From Glandiceps talaboti (lineage: Eukaryota; Hemichordata; Enteropneusta; Spengelidae): a DNA stretch of 64,000 nt. Every line of letters begins with the position of its first letter. Positions within the stretch are counted from its first letter, which is position 1. The translations under genes were made by a program, and so were the position numbers. The stretch is taken from contig NC_135569.1 of the NCBI RefSeq assembly GCF_964340395.1, positions 6,889,040-6,953,039 of the forward strand. The letters are read 5' to 3'. The notes under the pieces were generated by a model. That model saw only the letters and a program-made list of their open reading frames with translations. It had not been told where the DNA came from and did not search any database. Shown here one piece after another: positions 18,606 to 32,282 of this stretch.

Positions 18606-19044
18606 CTTAGTTTTGTTTTAAGTACCCTTACTCTGGTACCCTTACACACCAGATTATATTGATGGTGGTGTAAATCGAGAGATCTGATTTGCCTAGACAT
18701 CAAACTAGCATGTCTAAAATCAGTTGGCACGCGTCCAAGTTTTGATATTTTGTCGTCTGCTCAGGGGCATGAGGGAACAATTCTTGTGAAATCCAAAAAA
18801 TAATTATATAAATAAAGGCCCAAATTAGCTTAATATGTACAAGTCACATTTACATCATACATGACACCTGTTCCTAGTTTCTTAATATATTGTATAAGCT
18901 TATTACATGCTTACATATATTCGGTATCCTGGGTAATTTAATAAAGCGATTTCAAGTAATACCTCGAGTCAAACAGTTTGAGGCAAATGAACCCATAAAA
19001 CGTTAGTGCTTTAAGATAATATCTTGTTTCCGATTTTTTTCAAT

Positions 19045-19213
19045 ACTAGTATACTGGAATAATATAACAGCAATAAACCATCTCCCTTGAGATGATATGG
19101 TATACCAGACGGTTTTGACCTGTCCAATGAACTTGCTATCGCTCGTGCATATATTTCGTTCACTGGTCAAAACCTCATGGTATACCATCCTCAATACAGT
19201 TTATTGCTTAATT
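19045..19213. mobile_element. Foldback family C, full copy
   Basis: The left arm (GCAATAAACCATC ... ATGGTATACCA ... GGTTTTGACC, 19,069-19,131) is the inverse complement of the right arm (GGTCAAAACC ... TGGTATACCATC ... GTTTATTGC, 19,165-19,208). The loop is about 30 bases. A related half copy is at 17,655. Confidence 0.75.
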
Positions 19214-20245
19214 TCAGAAGTGTTTGGTGTCTAGATAGACCAATCGGATCTCTCGATTTGCATATACAGATATAATATAATTCACAATGTGGATGCAATC
19301 ATTAAATACTGGAGTCGTGAAACAAAGGGTTTACATACCTGAAGATGTGTGAACAAAGCACACGGAGTCTATGCATTTATACGTTTATGTTGTACCTTTT
19401 TATAGCATGCACATGTATAATCATGAATATCTACTGCCTCCTAACGACAGACACAGCTTGATTTACTCAACACACGAACGTTTTTCCTAGGGGCGGCGCT
19501 TGTCAACACAGACAGCGTTGGTGGGCGAAGTATATGCTTTAAATGACAAACCAATGTCATTGACATCTACATTAGAATGACGAGATTTAGTTCCGGTAGA
19601 CTTTGTTGAAACTGCCTACAACTAAAGAATAATCGGTTCAAAGAGTTTCCGTTATTGTAATAAATAATATCTGTCTAATAAACTTATAATATCATAGCAG
19701 AAAGTTCAGAAGTAGCAACAGTAAAAAGTTATTACAGTGATGTGTATTCAAGCCGTAAGTTCCTTTTTTGATAAAATGGAACAAGGGAATTCAACATTTT
19801 TTTTCGAACTAGGAAATTTGACGGAATGTAATCACTCACTATGTTTTATTCATGATATCTACATCTATAAATGTCAATATTAAATAAATACTGCTGTTGA
19901 TCACCTGATGTAAAATATGTTTCGTTTGACGTACAATGAGTGGAGTAAAAGTTAACATCACGATAAAATTTTAGTGTCTATTGCAAGTCAGTTTACTACC
20001 GTCGTCTGGTCTCGTATAGAACGTTTTCATGACTTCTGGGCAACACATTGTTACGTGTCGGCGGTTGGTCTATCGTGTTCATGTTTTAAAAATTTCTAAA
20101 TCTTTCCCGAGCCCAGCCCAAAAACCATATCTGATCTACACCGGTAATCAAACATTGTGTGCACAAAGCACTAAAACATATCAGGTCTGTAACAGAGCCG
20201 AGGCATAGCTGGTACTGTCATGACCAACGGAAACTGCAAGCAAAT
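19214..20245. other. Intergenic, no gene seen
   Basis: No supported exon. Mixed AT-rich sequence with no internal repeats that I could find. Confidence 0.45.
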
Positions 20246-20430
20246 TGAGACCAGGTCAGTCAGGGATGAGCAGGCCTGTCCCATTATGACTGTGGGGGCC
20301 TGCTGTGTCAGCACGCAGGTCTGTCCAGGCAGGGCTGTGCGGTCTGATCATTCGGGGATGACCCAACCTGTCCCATCAGGACTGTCACAGGCCTGCTGCA
20401 TGCCTGTGATAAATCAAACCTTTCACAGGC
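20246..20430. repeat. GC-rich CAGGCCTG-type repeat patch
   Basis: 'GGCCTGTCCCATTATGACTGT' is echoed by 'ACCTGTCCCATCAGGACTGT', and AGGCCTG recurs four times. The 76-codon frame here has many cysteines but looks like a repeat translation. Confidence 0.55.
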
Positions 20431-20458
20431 CTATTGTTTTTTACTCGTAACAGTCATG

Positions 20459-20459
20459 T

Positions 20460-20523
<64 letters not shown>
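20459..20523. repeat. (TAG)n microsatellite
   Basis: About 21 TAG units. Confidence 0.98.
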
Positions 20524-20617
20524 TGTGTAACGTTAATATCACTCATACTAAGATAATTATGGCATTCAATGATTATTACATTCAATGATGGTGATGTCAT
20601 CCAATGATGTTTTGTAG

Positions 20618-20682
20618 GTGTGACAGAAGCAGACATTCCAACATCATTGAATGGCTGAATGGATAGATCCTAAAAATAAAGA
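20618..20682 (+). CDS. Weak candidate first coding exon
   Basis: Bounded by TTTTGTAG and a strong donor GTAAGT. ATG at 20,651 opens MAEWIDPKNK plus two bases. Its phase fits the candidate exon at 31,190. No homology recognised; a chance open frame of 32 bases is quite possible. Confidence 0.18.
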
Positions 20683-20873
20683 GTAAGTATTCTATGAATA
20701 ATGCAATAAATAGTTTGATGAATTCAGTAATATATAATCTTTTAATTTATTACAGTTTTGATGTCAGAGCTAATGCTCCAAACTCCTAAAATATCGATTC
20801 TGTTGATAATAAATTACATGTAACATATGCATCAATGAGGTAACCAGATTTAGTCATATTTCATAGGCTTAGG

Positions 20874-21294
20874 AGTGAGATTAATAGTTCAATGTAGGAT
20901 AAAAAACTAAATTCTTTTATCTAGGACTCATAACCCCACCCCTTCTAACTAAATTGGCCAAAATTGACGGTAGCACAATTAATTCCAAATCAGATTGTAG
21001 TATAGTAGTATACTAGTACTATGAACACGGTAGTGAGAAATATGCAATTTTATGATGGTCGATGTAAAAGGTTGCCAACAGTATAAACTAGTATGTGTGA
21101 ATATTCCCCTTAGATGGTCATCATAAGTATGTTGTAAACATTCTTCCATTTCTCAATGCACGATAATGTTTAGAAATATTTCTATCTAGGGGTACAAAAC
21201 GGATTCCATTAAAAGTAAAATCGTTTTTGTAAGGTGAGAACTAAAATGGTACAACGCCACCCTGAATACTAACAGAATAACGTTTCTTATCCTA
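20874..21294 (-). mobile_element. TIR element family B, copy 2 (inverted)
   Basis: Starts GTGAGATTAATAGTTCAATG and ends TTTCTTATCCTATAT. Its interior 'TAGGGGTACAAAACGGATTC ... GAGAACTAAAATGG' is the inverse complement of copy 1, so the element lies in the other orientation. The right TIR is cut short where a (TA)n tract begins. Confidence 0.78.
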
Positions 21295-21340
21295 TATATG
21301 TGTTATTTAGTAAAAGATGATGTATTCAGTACCACTGTCG

Positions 21341-21356
21341 AACGTATATATATATA

Positions 21357-21445
<89 letters not shown>

Positions 21446-21453
21446 TTACATAT

Positions 21454-21526
<73 letters not shown>

Positions 21527-21538
21527 CCACTGTCGTAC

Positions 21539-21610
<72 letters not shown>
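21341..21610. repeat. Long (TA)n tract with two short interruptions
   Basis: The flank phrase ACCACTGTCG(A/T)ACGTATAT occurs at 21,331 and again inside at 21,526, so part of the tract was duplicated with its flank. Confidence 0.95.
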
Positions 21611-21614
<4 letters not shown>

Positions 21615-23382
21615 TACTTTATTTTGACTTTGTACTCGTCATCTATGTACATTTCTATGTTATATTATCTATCATAGAATGATGAATTTTAATCAGGTCA
21701 TTTTACTTTATATTAGACAAGTCATAACTGCCAATCGTCAATAATTAAAAGAATATACAGTTTTCAATGTGACTAAAATAAGAAAAAAGACGGAGAAGGA
21801 AGGAATTCTTATAACAAATAACCCCAAATAAAAATAAACTTACACGACATTCCTTGCCACAATTCCCAATCTCCTTTCCCCCTGGCCATGTCCTCTCAGA
21901 AACATAACAATAGATGATTTAAATGGTAAAAATGACTATAATTTAAATTTGATGGACATAATTTGTAACCTCCTGTGGGTTTTAAGACGTAAATAATTTT
22001 AACAGCAGCTGGTTGACGTCTAAGCTTATCCACTATATAATGTAACAACGTGTTGTCTCCCAAAATAGTTCCAAATGAGCTCACGGTTCTCACAAATCAA
22101 TTTGCACCGGATGTCAAGAAAATGCTAAAGTTCAAAATTGTGTGGTAAGGTCATCCTGTATCATTTTGACGAAACAATACATAGTAAATTAATCAAAGCA
22201 TTTTTGTATTTCAGCAACAGCTGCTTTCCTTCATTCTTCATGAGATTGCTTTTCTTTGATAGTACCGCCCTTCATCGTAGTCGCTCTCCTGGAAGGAGCG
22301 ATGCATAAGCTTACTGATCTTTGCCCACTGCGAATTTTACTCTAACCCTTTCAATTCCAGACGTAGTCAAGCCTTCAAAAGTTCGTTTGGCATGGCGTCC
22401 TCCTTGAGAAATCAATGTTAGACAACTTTAACAAAATCTGTTTTTGTAACCTAAAAGCCTAATAAATGTGTAAAATGTTTGTAATTGTACAGGCACGTAC
22501 AATAACAAACTTTGTATCACAAAACTTAGCTTTCTGCACGGTAATGACGTACACACACAGACTTGGTCAATGTTGTTTCACATTAATTTTTCTGGTAGGA
22601 AATCATGATAAAATTGTTTTATAAATTAAAAAATCCAAATAACTGCCCAATCCTCATCCGTACGACCACTTTAACATAATGTATTAAAGGGGATGGGTTC
22701 TGGAGAGTCATTTCATGATTTCACATCACCTACAATTACTTGCGATTTCAGAGAAACATTAAGTTGATCTTGTGTCTTTATAGGGTATCTTTGCTGTGTG
22801 CAAATGCATCAGGAGATTCAACAACAATAATATATTCATAGATGAACGATGAATATTCATGAGATGTCTAAAGGAAATAAGCACTCAGGAGTCATGACAA
22901 TAGTTAGATACTTCCCATAGTTAGACGATATATTGACTCAATGTAAAATGTACGTGACTCTCCCCCTAACACCATTTTCTAGAATATGGCTCTCCCCCGA
23001 GAACCGGGTGATCCCCACATTTCCCACCCCTCCACCTTGTAACTACTGAACGCTCCCTAGTAAACAATGTTTATCGTTACTTATCGAACGAAGAAGAATT
23101 AAACTACAGTTTCGATATCTCTTGAAGACTTTTATTACGATTTGTGAGCTAGAATTTGAAGATACAACATTCCGAAAAGATGTTATGCGTTATAACGATA
23201 GCATGTTGATCTGATGATTTCATTTATGGAATTATTCATGTTCCGCAGTACAGTTTCAGAATTGGCTTATCACTAGAATCTGCTACTTGTGGGCAACCAT
23301 GTTACGTCATCGGTCGTTTATAGAGGAAGCGGAAAAGACAGATTAGTCATACTCGGGTAGGAGATCACGAACCGAACATTGA
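21611..23382. other. Intergenic, no gene seen
   Basis: No exon supported. 22,250-22,400 is somewhat richer in GC, without a clear open frame. Confidence 0.45.
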
Positions 23383-23676
23383 TCATGGGTAGACTAAACA
23401 TAATGGCCGTACAACGACTTCGTACGTGCCCCTGAAATCAGAACGTGGAGAAATGGCACAGCGTGAACTAATCACCGTATTGCAAGGAGCTATACATTCA
23501 ATTGAATTGAATTTGTCATGAGCCAAAGGGTCCAGCCAGTTCAACCAGCTTTTTACAGATTTCAAATGTACGCCAGATATTACATAAGCACGAATATTCC
23601 AATATTGCTCCATTGCTTGCCCTAAGATGCGACAACTGTCTGGTGATATTTCCACAATATAGGCCTGAGTTGCCAT
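23383..23676 (-). CDS. Unassigned 97-codon open frame
   Basis: Starts MATQAYIVEISPDSCRILGQ and has balanced amino-acid use in an AT-rich area. No domain, signal peptide or membrane segment recognised. Its start codon and first five codons lie inside a direct repeat whose second copy (23,936) is beyond the adjacent (TA)n. It could be a first exon with a donor near 23,470, or chance. Confidence 0.25.
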   Translation of the reverse strand: MATQAYIVEISPDSCRILGQAMEQYWNIRAYVISGVHLKSVKSWLNWLDPLAHDKFNSIECIAPCNTVISSRCAISPRSDFRGTYEVVVRPLCLVYP

Positions 23677-23768
23677 AGAATAAAATCATATCATAAGCAG
23701 AACATGATTGGATATTGGAAGTAAACAAAATCATACGTCATACCATTAGCAGAACGTGATTGGATCTT
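23661..23768. repeat. Direct repeat flanking (TA)n, left copy
   Basis: Nearly identical to 23,936-24,044, from 'AGGCCTGAGTTGCCATAGAA' to 'CGTGATTGGATCTT'. Each copy itself holds two 50-bp half-units with 'CAGAAC(A/G)TGATTGGAT'. Confidence 0.93.
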
Positions 23769-23820
23769 CGACTTAAACAGCGTTATGCGTCATACCATCG
23801 GCAGAATGGTATATTTTCTC

Positions 23821-24044
<224 letters not shown>

Positions 24045-24295
24045 GAAGTAAATAAAGTCATACGTGACGCCTTTGTCTAACTTCTCTAGCACATGGTACC
24101 TTCAGAACAGATAAAACTAGTGCGGTCACGAATCACTATGATAAGTGGAGGAAAAATGATAACGTGACAATGACATCTGCTTTTTGAATTTAAAGAGATA
24201 GATAGCGACTATAAGAATGACCATTTAGTAAACAGGCACGGATTATATATCATATGATAATAACTATCAAACATAATATCATGTATTGTATTCAG

Positions 24296-24424
24296 GTCCC
24301 AACTACAGTCTAGAATTTCCTTCAATCCGACGGAGTGATTTTTCTGGTTTCCAAGAGAGCAGTGAATTACAGAAGAAAGAAAACAGCCCATTCAGCAACC
24401 ATATTTGGCGTATCATCTTAAGAG
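24296..24424 (+). CDS. Weak candidate internal exon
   Basis: The acceptor is TTGTATTCAG and the donor GTATTG, 129 bases, phase 1 at both ends. Encodes PNYSLEFPSIRRSDFSGF, then QESSELQKKENSPF and WRIILR. Composition is protein-like (mixed polar and hydrophobic, no low complexity), but I recognise no family. The phase does not fit the other + strand candidates. Confidence 0.28.
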
Positions 24425-27400
24425 GTATTGTATGCATTAACTTTTTACTTACTATTAAATTGGCACAAGCTAAGTTTATAAGCTTTATGCTCAAGTGAAA
24501 ATACTTAAAATTACCATTCCAGTATATTGTTAATGTCGATGTATGATGTCTTCTATAACAGTATAGTTGTCTTCTGGCATTGTTAGAACAGTTTATTACA
24601 TAGTAGGGACCGGATATCCAGAATATTTTGTGGTATGTATCATAAATTACGTCATAGGACCATTTATGGGTAATATCTTAATACCCGGTTTGATATCAGT
24701 CAATTGCAAATGGTTGTTAAAGTGTGCTTCAGTATCTACAATACTGTGAGTATGTTTTAAATATGTTGCAAAAATTACGTTCAAATACGTGTAAACTCCG
24801 CTTGTGTCGTTTTAAAGAGGTACAACCTGTAACGTTATGCTGTTTAAAGGTGACGTTTGCTTTGTTTGATATATATATACTTGCCTTGTGTCATTCCAAA
24901 TGCTAATATGTTGAATCATGTCTAGTTCATCTCTCATTAAAAATGATACATGGTATAATTAAGACGCTATGACGTATTATGTTTGGTACCAATAAATCAG
25001 AGAAACAACACCCTCTATTTGCAAGCCTTTTTGTGGATATATATCTATTTCTAACACTTTATGAACTCAATAATTAACTTTAAGTGCAATTATTATCAAT
25101 ATCAATTATTTTGTTACACATACTTTAGTCTCCAATAACAGACTGTCATTTTAAAGGATTTAATTAATTATATAAGATTCAGTGTATGGCAATCAGATTG
25201 GGATATCTAACATATTGTTTTAGGAGCTTAACTCAGAAACTGGGTCATAAATACGATAAATCTGTCATGGCAGGATGACTGTGATATTTCACCCATCTGG
25301 ATATTGGTATTTATGAGTGACGTTCAAAATGGCAATGTTCCTTGAATGGAGACAACACATGTATATTAGCAATTGTTTTACAAATATTTCTGACGTCATT
25401 TTCACGGAATGGAAAAAGTGCCATGAATACTTTTCTTGCAGCACATAGTTTTTCAAGATAAGCTAAACCATAGACATATGTGTACATAAACCACTCCGCA
25501 AACGAGCCTGGCTGGGTGGATGTAACCATTTCATCCTTGTTTATTAGTTTGTTGAATGATATCTCAAATAATTAAATATGGATTGTAATGAGACTTGAGG
25601 GGTGATTGCCAATGCGACCATGACCGATTAATTAGATTTTCGTGGCGATCCGATGATGAATATAGATTTTACTGAAGAATATATATTAGTGAAGACATGT
25701 CACCTATCATCAAGCAGTGGGCGCCACTCCTTGAGTGCGCCCTCTCTCCGTTGAAATATCAAAATGTGATTTTATCAAACTTTAGTTTTTACTTTTTGTT
25801 AAGTGGAAACGTATAATAATTCTTTCAAGAAAGAGACGTGCAATATATTATATGTTATTGTCCCAAAGCTGTTTTCCTGGTAATACTATACTCTTCATGG
25901 TATATATCCTAAGGTGTATTGTTGAATCGTATATTGGTTAAACTCTATGCAGCAGTCAATATTATACAAAGGCATAAACATGACGGCAACTGATTGTATA
26001 TCGATCCAATCCGTGGCAAAACGCGTCCAATAGCTTTTTCTTTTTCGACAGGCATGAAAAAAACTGGAAAATGATGTTTTCCTTTTTTTCCTATCTTGAG
26101 GTTTCAATAAATGCCATAGAAATACTGACGTTTTCTTCTTCACCTTTTTGTTATTGATATAAATTAACTAAATTTTGAGCCCCCGAAAAATGTCTTCCAT
26201 TGAAAAAAAGCATCCAACAGCTATTTTATCTAGCGATAAACTAATGGACGCGTCGCGTTTTGTCACTGATTCGATCCCTATCCTTTCCTAAAAGGAAAAA
26301 AGGAAAACGGAAATGGGCTACTATATACCATTGTTATGATGTGTAAGAATAAAGAGTAGTGCCAGAATGACGCAACGTTGTTGGACGTTAATAAGTTGAT
26401 TTCAAGGGAGACTAGAAAAAACACCCCCAAAATGAAAAAAACACTGTGTTTCTGATAAATTGACCTACAGCAGTTTAAGCCGCCGAACCTAAACTTTTTT
26501 TTAAACATTTAAAACAAAAAGCTAAGAAATTACTTGACTTTTTGCCTTGTATTCACATCTGGTTTTTTCCCTAGTAATGTTGTACATATTTCATCAAAAC
26601 TATATGACAGAGGGGGTATTCTGATCAACATTTCGTTTGATTTTGGAGCAATACATTTCAAAATTTAAAAAAAAAAAAATAAAATAAAATAAAATCCGAT
26701 CTACCTACCCTGTTTTCTGAGGCCATGTTTTCGGAAACATACACATATTTTTATTTTCGCATAAGTTTGAATTATTGTTCGCCATTGGAATGGATTTAAC
26801 AGGCAACCTTTGGGGGACGGACAATTTATTTCATTCCCAGTCCTGCCCTGGACATAGTAACAGACGTTTGTTACCGCTGTTGAATCGATCTGGAGCCGTA
26901 ATATATCTATCAGACAAACTGATACAACGTACATCATAATGACGATAAATCGCCAATGAAGAAATATTTTGTTGCAATTAAAATTTAAATTTAGCGTAGT
27001 GTAATGATTTACGGATACGTGTCATTATCAATATTACAGAAATGAAGTGCCACTTGAGAAAATATGCAGTATCACAGAGATCTATATTTATTTCTCACCG
27101 TAAACCAAGGATAACCAATTGATTTATGTGTATGACATGTACCTACAAATGTGTGATATGAAAAACAACCGTTGCAATGATGTTTTGACACATAAGGTTA
27201 GAATGTACAAGGCCATCAAATTTACGGACGGTTATTAGTTTTCAACTTTCTGCAGGAACTAGTAGGCATTACTTCAACATTGCTAGATCTTATCTCAAGT
27301 ATACGCCACGATACTTCAGTTCCAAGTTTAACATGTATGGCAAATGTTAAGAATCGTTGATATGTAGTAGATTGTATAAATCTGCGAACACATGTTTTGT

Positions 27401-28464
27401 TGAATGTTAATGACTCGGTCACACCAACAAAGAAGAGTTATCTGAAATTATTTTCAGTGTTAGTGAGATGTGATATTCAGAAGGACAAACTAACAAACAG
27501 ACAGGCAGTCAGATATCATCAAATGCTTCTGCGTGAAAGAACAAAATAGACACAAGAATAGTAAATTACAGTTTTTCTGCGATCTGCAGATTTTGACCCC
27601 AGCAGACAGACATCCAATTTACGAAACCTTCGTAAGTATCTCTCAAAGACCCACAACATGTAACCCGCTGTGTAACCAATAACAACTCAATTACCTCAGA
27701 AACGTACTTAATTGACTGCTATGTGCGAAATGTCGTCGTTCGACCCCTGTATTTAAGAGTCAACAGCTTTATATACTCTAATAGTTTGACTTATAGTTAG
27801 TTAGGCGTACTAAACCTAATAACCACAGTAGTTAGTTTAAGCATATTCAACCTTTATATATACAACTTTACCTAATGAAATAACAGTCACATCTCCTTCA
27901 CTAAACTAACCACTTACTCCACTGTGCAGACAGGCTAATATCTCCTCCAGTAACAAGTTCTGTATTTTTGGTATCACAATACAGAAGTATTGTCCCCGTT
28001 GCACAATATCAGACTCACTTGATAGATATAATGTTTAAAGTTAGGAACTAAGATATAACTGTAAATACTTCGATGTGCACTATTAAAATCTACTAGCGAT
28101 AGCACAATCGTATATGTTACTGATAGTTTGTGTTCGTTGAATTCAATCTAACATTTCATATTAACGAGAAACGTTGTACCAATGTTTCTGATTATAGATT
28201 AGTTTAAACATGTAGAGACAATATATACTATTATGTACAATATACGCTTTTTTTTGTATAATATTATGGAAATTCAGAGTTGGACAATTTATATTACTCT
28301 CAATACTTAATCCTCAAGGATAATTTATGAAAAACATAATAGCAATTTGGAACGTTGGGACTCCTATTCCAAGCACCATAGATCTATGACGTAGACACAG
28401 TTGTTGTGACGTAGAACGACCAGTGTATGTAATCCCTGCTTCTATACAATTACAATACTAGGTT
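24425..28464. other. Intergenic, no gene seen
   Basis: About 4 kb without an exon, terminal repeat or tandem array that I can support. Short A/T runs and scattered open frames under 85 codons only. Confidence 0.5.
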
Positions 28465-28527
28465 CTAGACCCGTTGCCCCGACCCGTTGCCCCTGTCCTT
28501 TTGCCGCCCCCGCCCGTTGCCCCCATA
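28465..28527. repeat. CCCGTTGCCC tandem patch
   Basis: Three to four imperfect units of 'CCCGTTGCCCC', very GC-rich against the flanks. A partly inverse-complementary stretch (GGTGCAACGGGGCAAAAGGCC) is at 29,101. Confidence 0.7.
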
Positions 28528-29270
28528 ATACAACAACAGAGTCCACATCGTCAAGTTGAATTGGTCATGAATGTATAACAGTGACTTATACGTCCATGGA
28601 CTGATCTCGTAAGCATACTAACTGTCACATCGGTTCATTCAAAGAAATCATTTATGATTCTTTGTTGTTATTGAGTCTAGTACTGTGATACTTTCGAACT
28701 TCAAAGATTGCCCGTGTGGTGGTGGTTAACATTATATAACAAATTAGGTGAAAATTGCCGGCAAAAAGGTGTCATCATTTTCACCCCTGCAGTTAATAAT
28801 ACCAATGCCATATTGATAGGAGAACCCGTTGTGTTATTCATTTTTACACTTGTAACTGTTTTAATGTTGCCGACATGTCACCTTGCTGACAAAACACTCT
28901 ATTCTTTTTTATTTGTGAACACATCACTACCTTCATGTAATGGCACCCCAAATTAGCATTATAGTCCTTTACACAATTTTCATTAAAGTATCCATGGTAT
29001 CAAATACAAATTTTCCTTAGAACAAACAGAACAGTGAGTCATTCTCATTTGCAATAACTAAACTTTAAAGATTCTAACAGCACTTTCGTTTTAATTACCA
29101 TGGTGCAACGGGGCAAAAGGCCGGAGGCAATGGACAGGGGTGAAAATTCGACCGGTGGTAAAAGCATAGTGGCAACGTGCCTGCTGCCTATTAATTTTCT
29201 CGCCATTTTTAAAAGGTCAGAGTTTAAATCACACATTCTCGAATTAATGTTATCTTATGAGATGAGCTAT

Positions 29271-29345
29271 AAGGATTACATAGGGCCACTTTTTTGTTTT
29301 GGACTAAATTTTTGTATAGTTCTCTGCCAGACAACATTTTTTACT
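29271..29345. repeat. Dispersed repeat pair, copy 1
   Basis: 'GATTACATAGGGC ... TTTGTTTTGGACTAAAT ... TTTGTATAG ... CAGACAAC' recurs at 29,738-29,800 with substitutions. Confidence 0.75.
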
Positions 29346-29737
29346 CTTAAGTTTTAAAGGCATGGTTTGCTTGAATGAAATGAGCTATTAAGGAAAGGCT
29401 TCATGCAAGGACAAAATTAGGTAAAAACAGCAAAACAACAGATGCAAAACAGCAGGGGTGTCTCTGATGTAGGTTCGTGTGACGTTTTTACCTGTTTGTT
29501 TATGTCTGTTGAAGGTTACAATGCAACACTTATAGTCGTACTCGATTGTTACAATATGTAGTATTCCATCTGTAAACAGAGTCATTGGATCTGAGCTCTT
29601 GTAGTGTTTATGCTTTGATAAGTTACTGGCATTTATTACATTCGTATGTCTATGCATGGAGCTTGTCCCATTACTACTTACTACGAGCAAGCAAATACGT
29701 GGTGTTTTGTCGCAGGGTTATATATCAGTGAAGCCAA

Positions 29738-29802
29738 CAGATTACATAGGGCAATTCCTTTGTTCTGGACTAAATATTTGTATAGCTATGTCAGACAACT
29801 GT
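29738..29802. repeat. Dispersed repeat pair, copy 2
   Basis: Second copy of 29,271-29,345, same orientation, 'CTTTGTTCTGGACTAAAT' core. Confidence 0.75.
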
Positions 29803-30576
29803 GAATTGCACCACAGTTATTATCTGAACAGGGCCTTTAAGAAGTTTTCTGGTTCATTTAAGATTCATATATCTTTGACTGTTTTTCGGCCTTTTCTGGC
29901 GGAAATTGTATCTGTTTTGGAAGGGAATTATATGGAATGATGTAAGCACGACTGCTGATATAGAATTTGAATAGACTGATGGAACCGAAGTAGGTAGTTT
30001 GGGCAGGATGCCAAAATGGCTATCATTTTACTGATGCGTCAACTTACAAGACGTTTTACTGTTCCCTTGAGACGTTATTTATTAAAATGTACACTGGCAT
30101 CAACGCATATACTGTCATTCACTCACACTGCATTAATCAGATGACACGAGGTTTTATTAAACTAGTAAGTGGTGAATGACAGGCGATATTGGTTTACCGA
30201 TTTGAAAATGTAATGATTGAAATATTATTTGAAGGAAGGGCGATTTTAACATTTAATTAAATAGCAGTACACAATTTATTTGCATATTTGCTTACCTAGC
30301 AATGTATAATAGATTGTACGTGTTGGACACTTTATCAAATAGGTTTACAAGACAGGTTACCTAACATGTAATAAAAACATGATGTTTAGGAGATTGAAAA
30401 AAATACACCTGTTAACATATACCTGCAGTAGTTTTCTCCAAGATTTGGATTCCAAAGGCTGGTTATGTAGATTACTATAACTCAGTTAACGGAACGAAGG
30501 AGGATTTGTAACAGACATATTATATCATATAAACAGAATATTAGCTTTTTGAAGGTTGTAAAAAGTAGAGTCACTT

Positions 30577-30668
30577 GTATGTATGTATGTATGTATGTAT
30601 GTATGTATGTATGTATGTATGTATGTATGTATGTACGTACGTACGTACGTGTGTGTGTGTGTGTGTGT
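30577..30668. repeat. (GTAT)n-(GTAC)n-(GT)n compound microsatellite
   Basis: Three adjacent related repeat types; they look like stepwise conversion of one tract. Confidence 0.97.
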
Positions 30669-31189
30669 ATACTTAGGCCTTTTAATCATTTATTTAATGA
30701 ATTCCTATGTTAAGTTTTTAAGAAACATCAAATGTAATGAAAACATTTACTTTGAAGTTGGAATTCAGGGACAATCTGAAGTTGGAATTCAGGTGCACAT
30801 TATTACCTGATTTGACATTCGGCGTAAGTGATGTCGGAATCTGACGTCATACCCTCCTAACTTCGAGGTGTTCTAGACTAAAGTATGCAGCTGTCATTCA
30901 GTGTTTGCGAACAATCCGTCGTGCAAGTACTATCATGGTTGTTAGTTTTGTCTAGAAAATAAAACGAAGTGACTGCGTAAAACCGATTCAAGCATGTTAT
31001 TGGTTATTATGACTAAATCTCGAGACATTTACACTTTGTAACAAAAATGTCCACAAAACAAATTATTATATAATTCAGCAACAAAGAATGAATGTGGATA
31101 ACGATGCATAGATCGGTAAAATTGTAATGAATTGTGCCTGCTACCCCTGTGAGTGTGTCTCATATTATTTACACTTGTTTGATTCTCAG

Positions 31190-31255
31190 AGCTTTCCCAG
31201 TACCTCCAAGGTTTTCCGTACACAAGGATTTTGAAGGAGACGTTTATACAGTAAG
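31190..31255 (+). CDS. Weak candidate internal exon
   Basis: The acceptor is TTTGATTCTCAG and the donor GTAAGA, 66 bases, phase 2 at both ends. Encodes AFPVPPRFSVHKDFEGDVYT. The phase continues from 20,682 and into 39,947. No family recognised. Confidence 0.25.
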
Positions 31256-32282
31256 GTAAGAAGCTTTATCTGATGTGAAATTGTTATCTAATTGAAAAGA
31301 CTGCTCAATATATACCTCGTGTACCGTAGCCTGTGTCATAACCTTAAACTAGATGAAGGAGATAGCAGGCATGATACCAACCGCAGGCCACGTTGAATGC
31401 GCTCGAACAAAAAAAATGGGACTGATACCATAATCGCTGTACGTCATAACAACACACATCTAAATGTCATATGTTCCGCGGTGCTCGAGATACTACAAAG
31501 GCTTGACATCCTGACATTTCGCAAGTTATTCTTGCACCTGTATAATTAAATTATTTCCTAAGCGCTTCTTATACCCCAACCTCTTCTTCAATCACTTGGA
31601 AAATAGTCATGGCTGGAGTTTTAGTTACCACTCATCTTCGACTCGTATAGGGGGAAATATATAATCACAGGTATCTTTTACGTAATTGCTATCTTGATGA
31701 CATCATTATTTGAGGTTCCCAGTGTGCGCCCAGTGTGTCCAACTGAACTAATTCTGAATTGCTATGTAAGTCATCCTGTGTTAAGTAGGCATCACCAATG
31801 AGGTACCTGATATAATCGCAGTGGGACAGACGTCGTGCAGGTTTTTATTACTTATGTAAATTATACATAATTAGTTATTGAAAGAAATGACATCCATATT
31901 AAGTAATGTCAGTCGCATTACAATGAAAGTTTAATGGAACTGTCGATACATGTGATGAATAATTGATCAAAGTAGTGAAATATCTAAAAGAAGCATCTTA
32001 ACATCAATTGAATAGATTCTGGTCTGTTTTGTTTATGTCTTCTTAGCCTAAAAATCCATCAATATATCTGTCACAGAATGTATATGCTGTTCCCCTGGGA
32101 TTCCGCTAATTGGGTAAATTGCCATATCTAAAATCCAATGATGGTAATTAATTAATTAGACATCTCTTAATCAGATCATATTAAACTCATCTTTCTCACG
32201 CTACCTGAACGAGACGAACACACAGGTAACATTACCTGACTTGATGATCACACAGGTAATGTCACTTCATTCGATATGACAA
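31256..32282. other. Intergenic, no gene seen
   Basis: An open run before GTAAGT at 31,768 (EVPSVRPVCPTELILNCY) is too short to support. Nothing else found. Confidence 0.4.
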
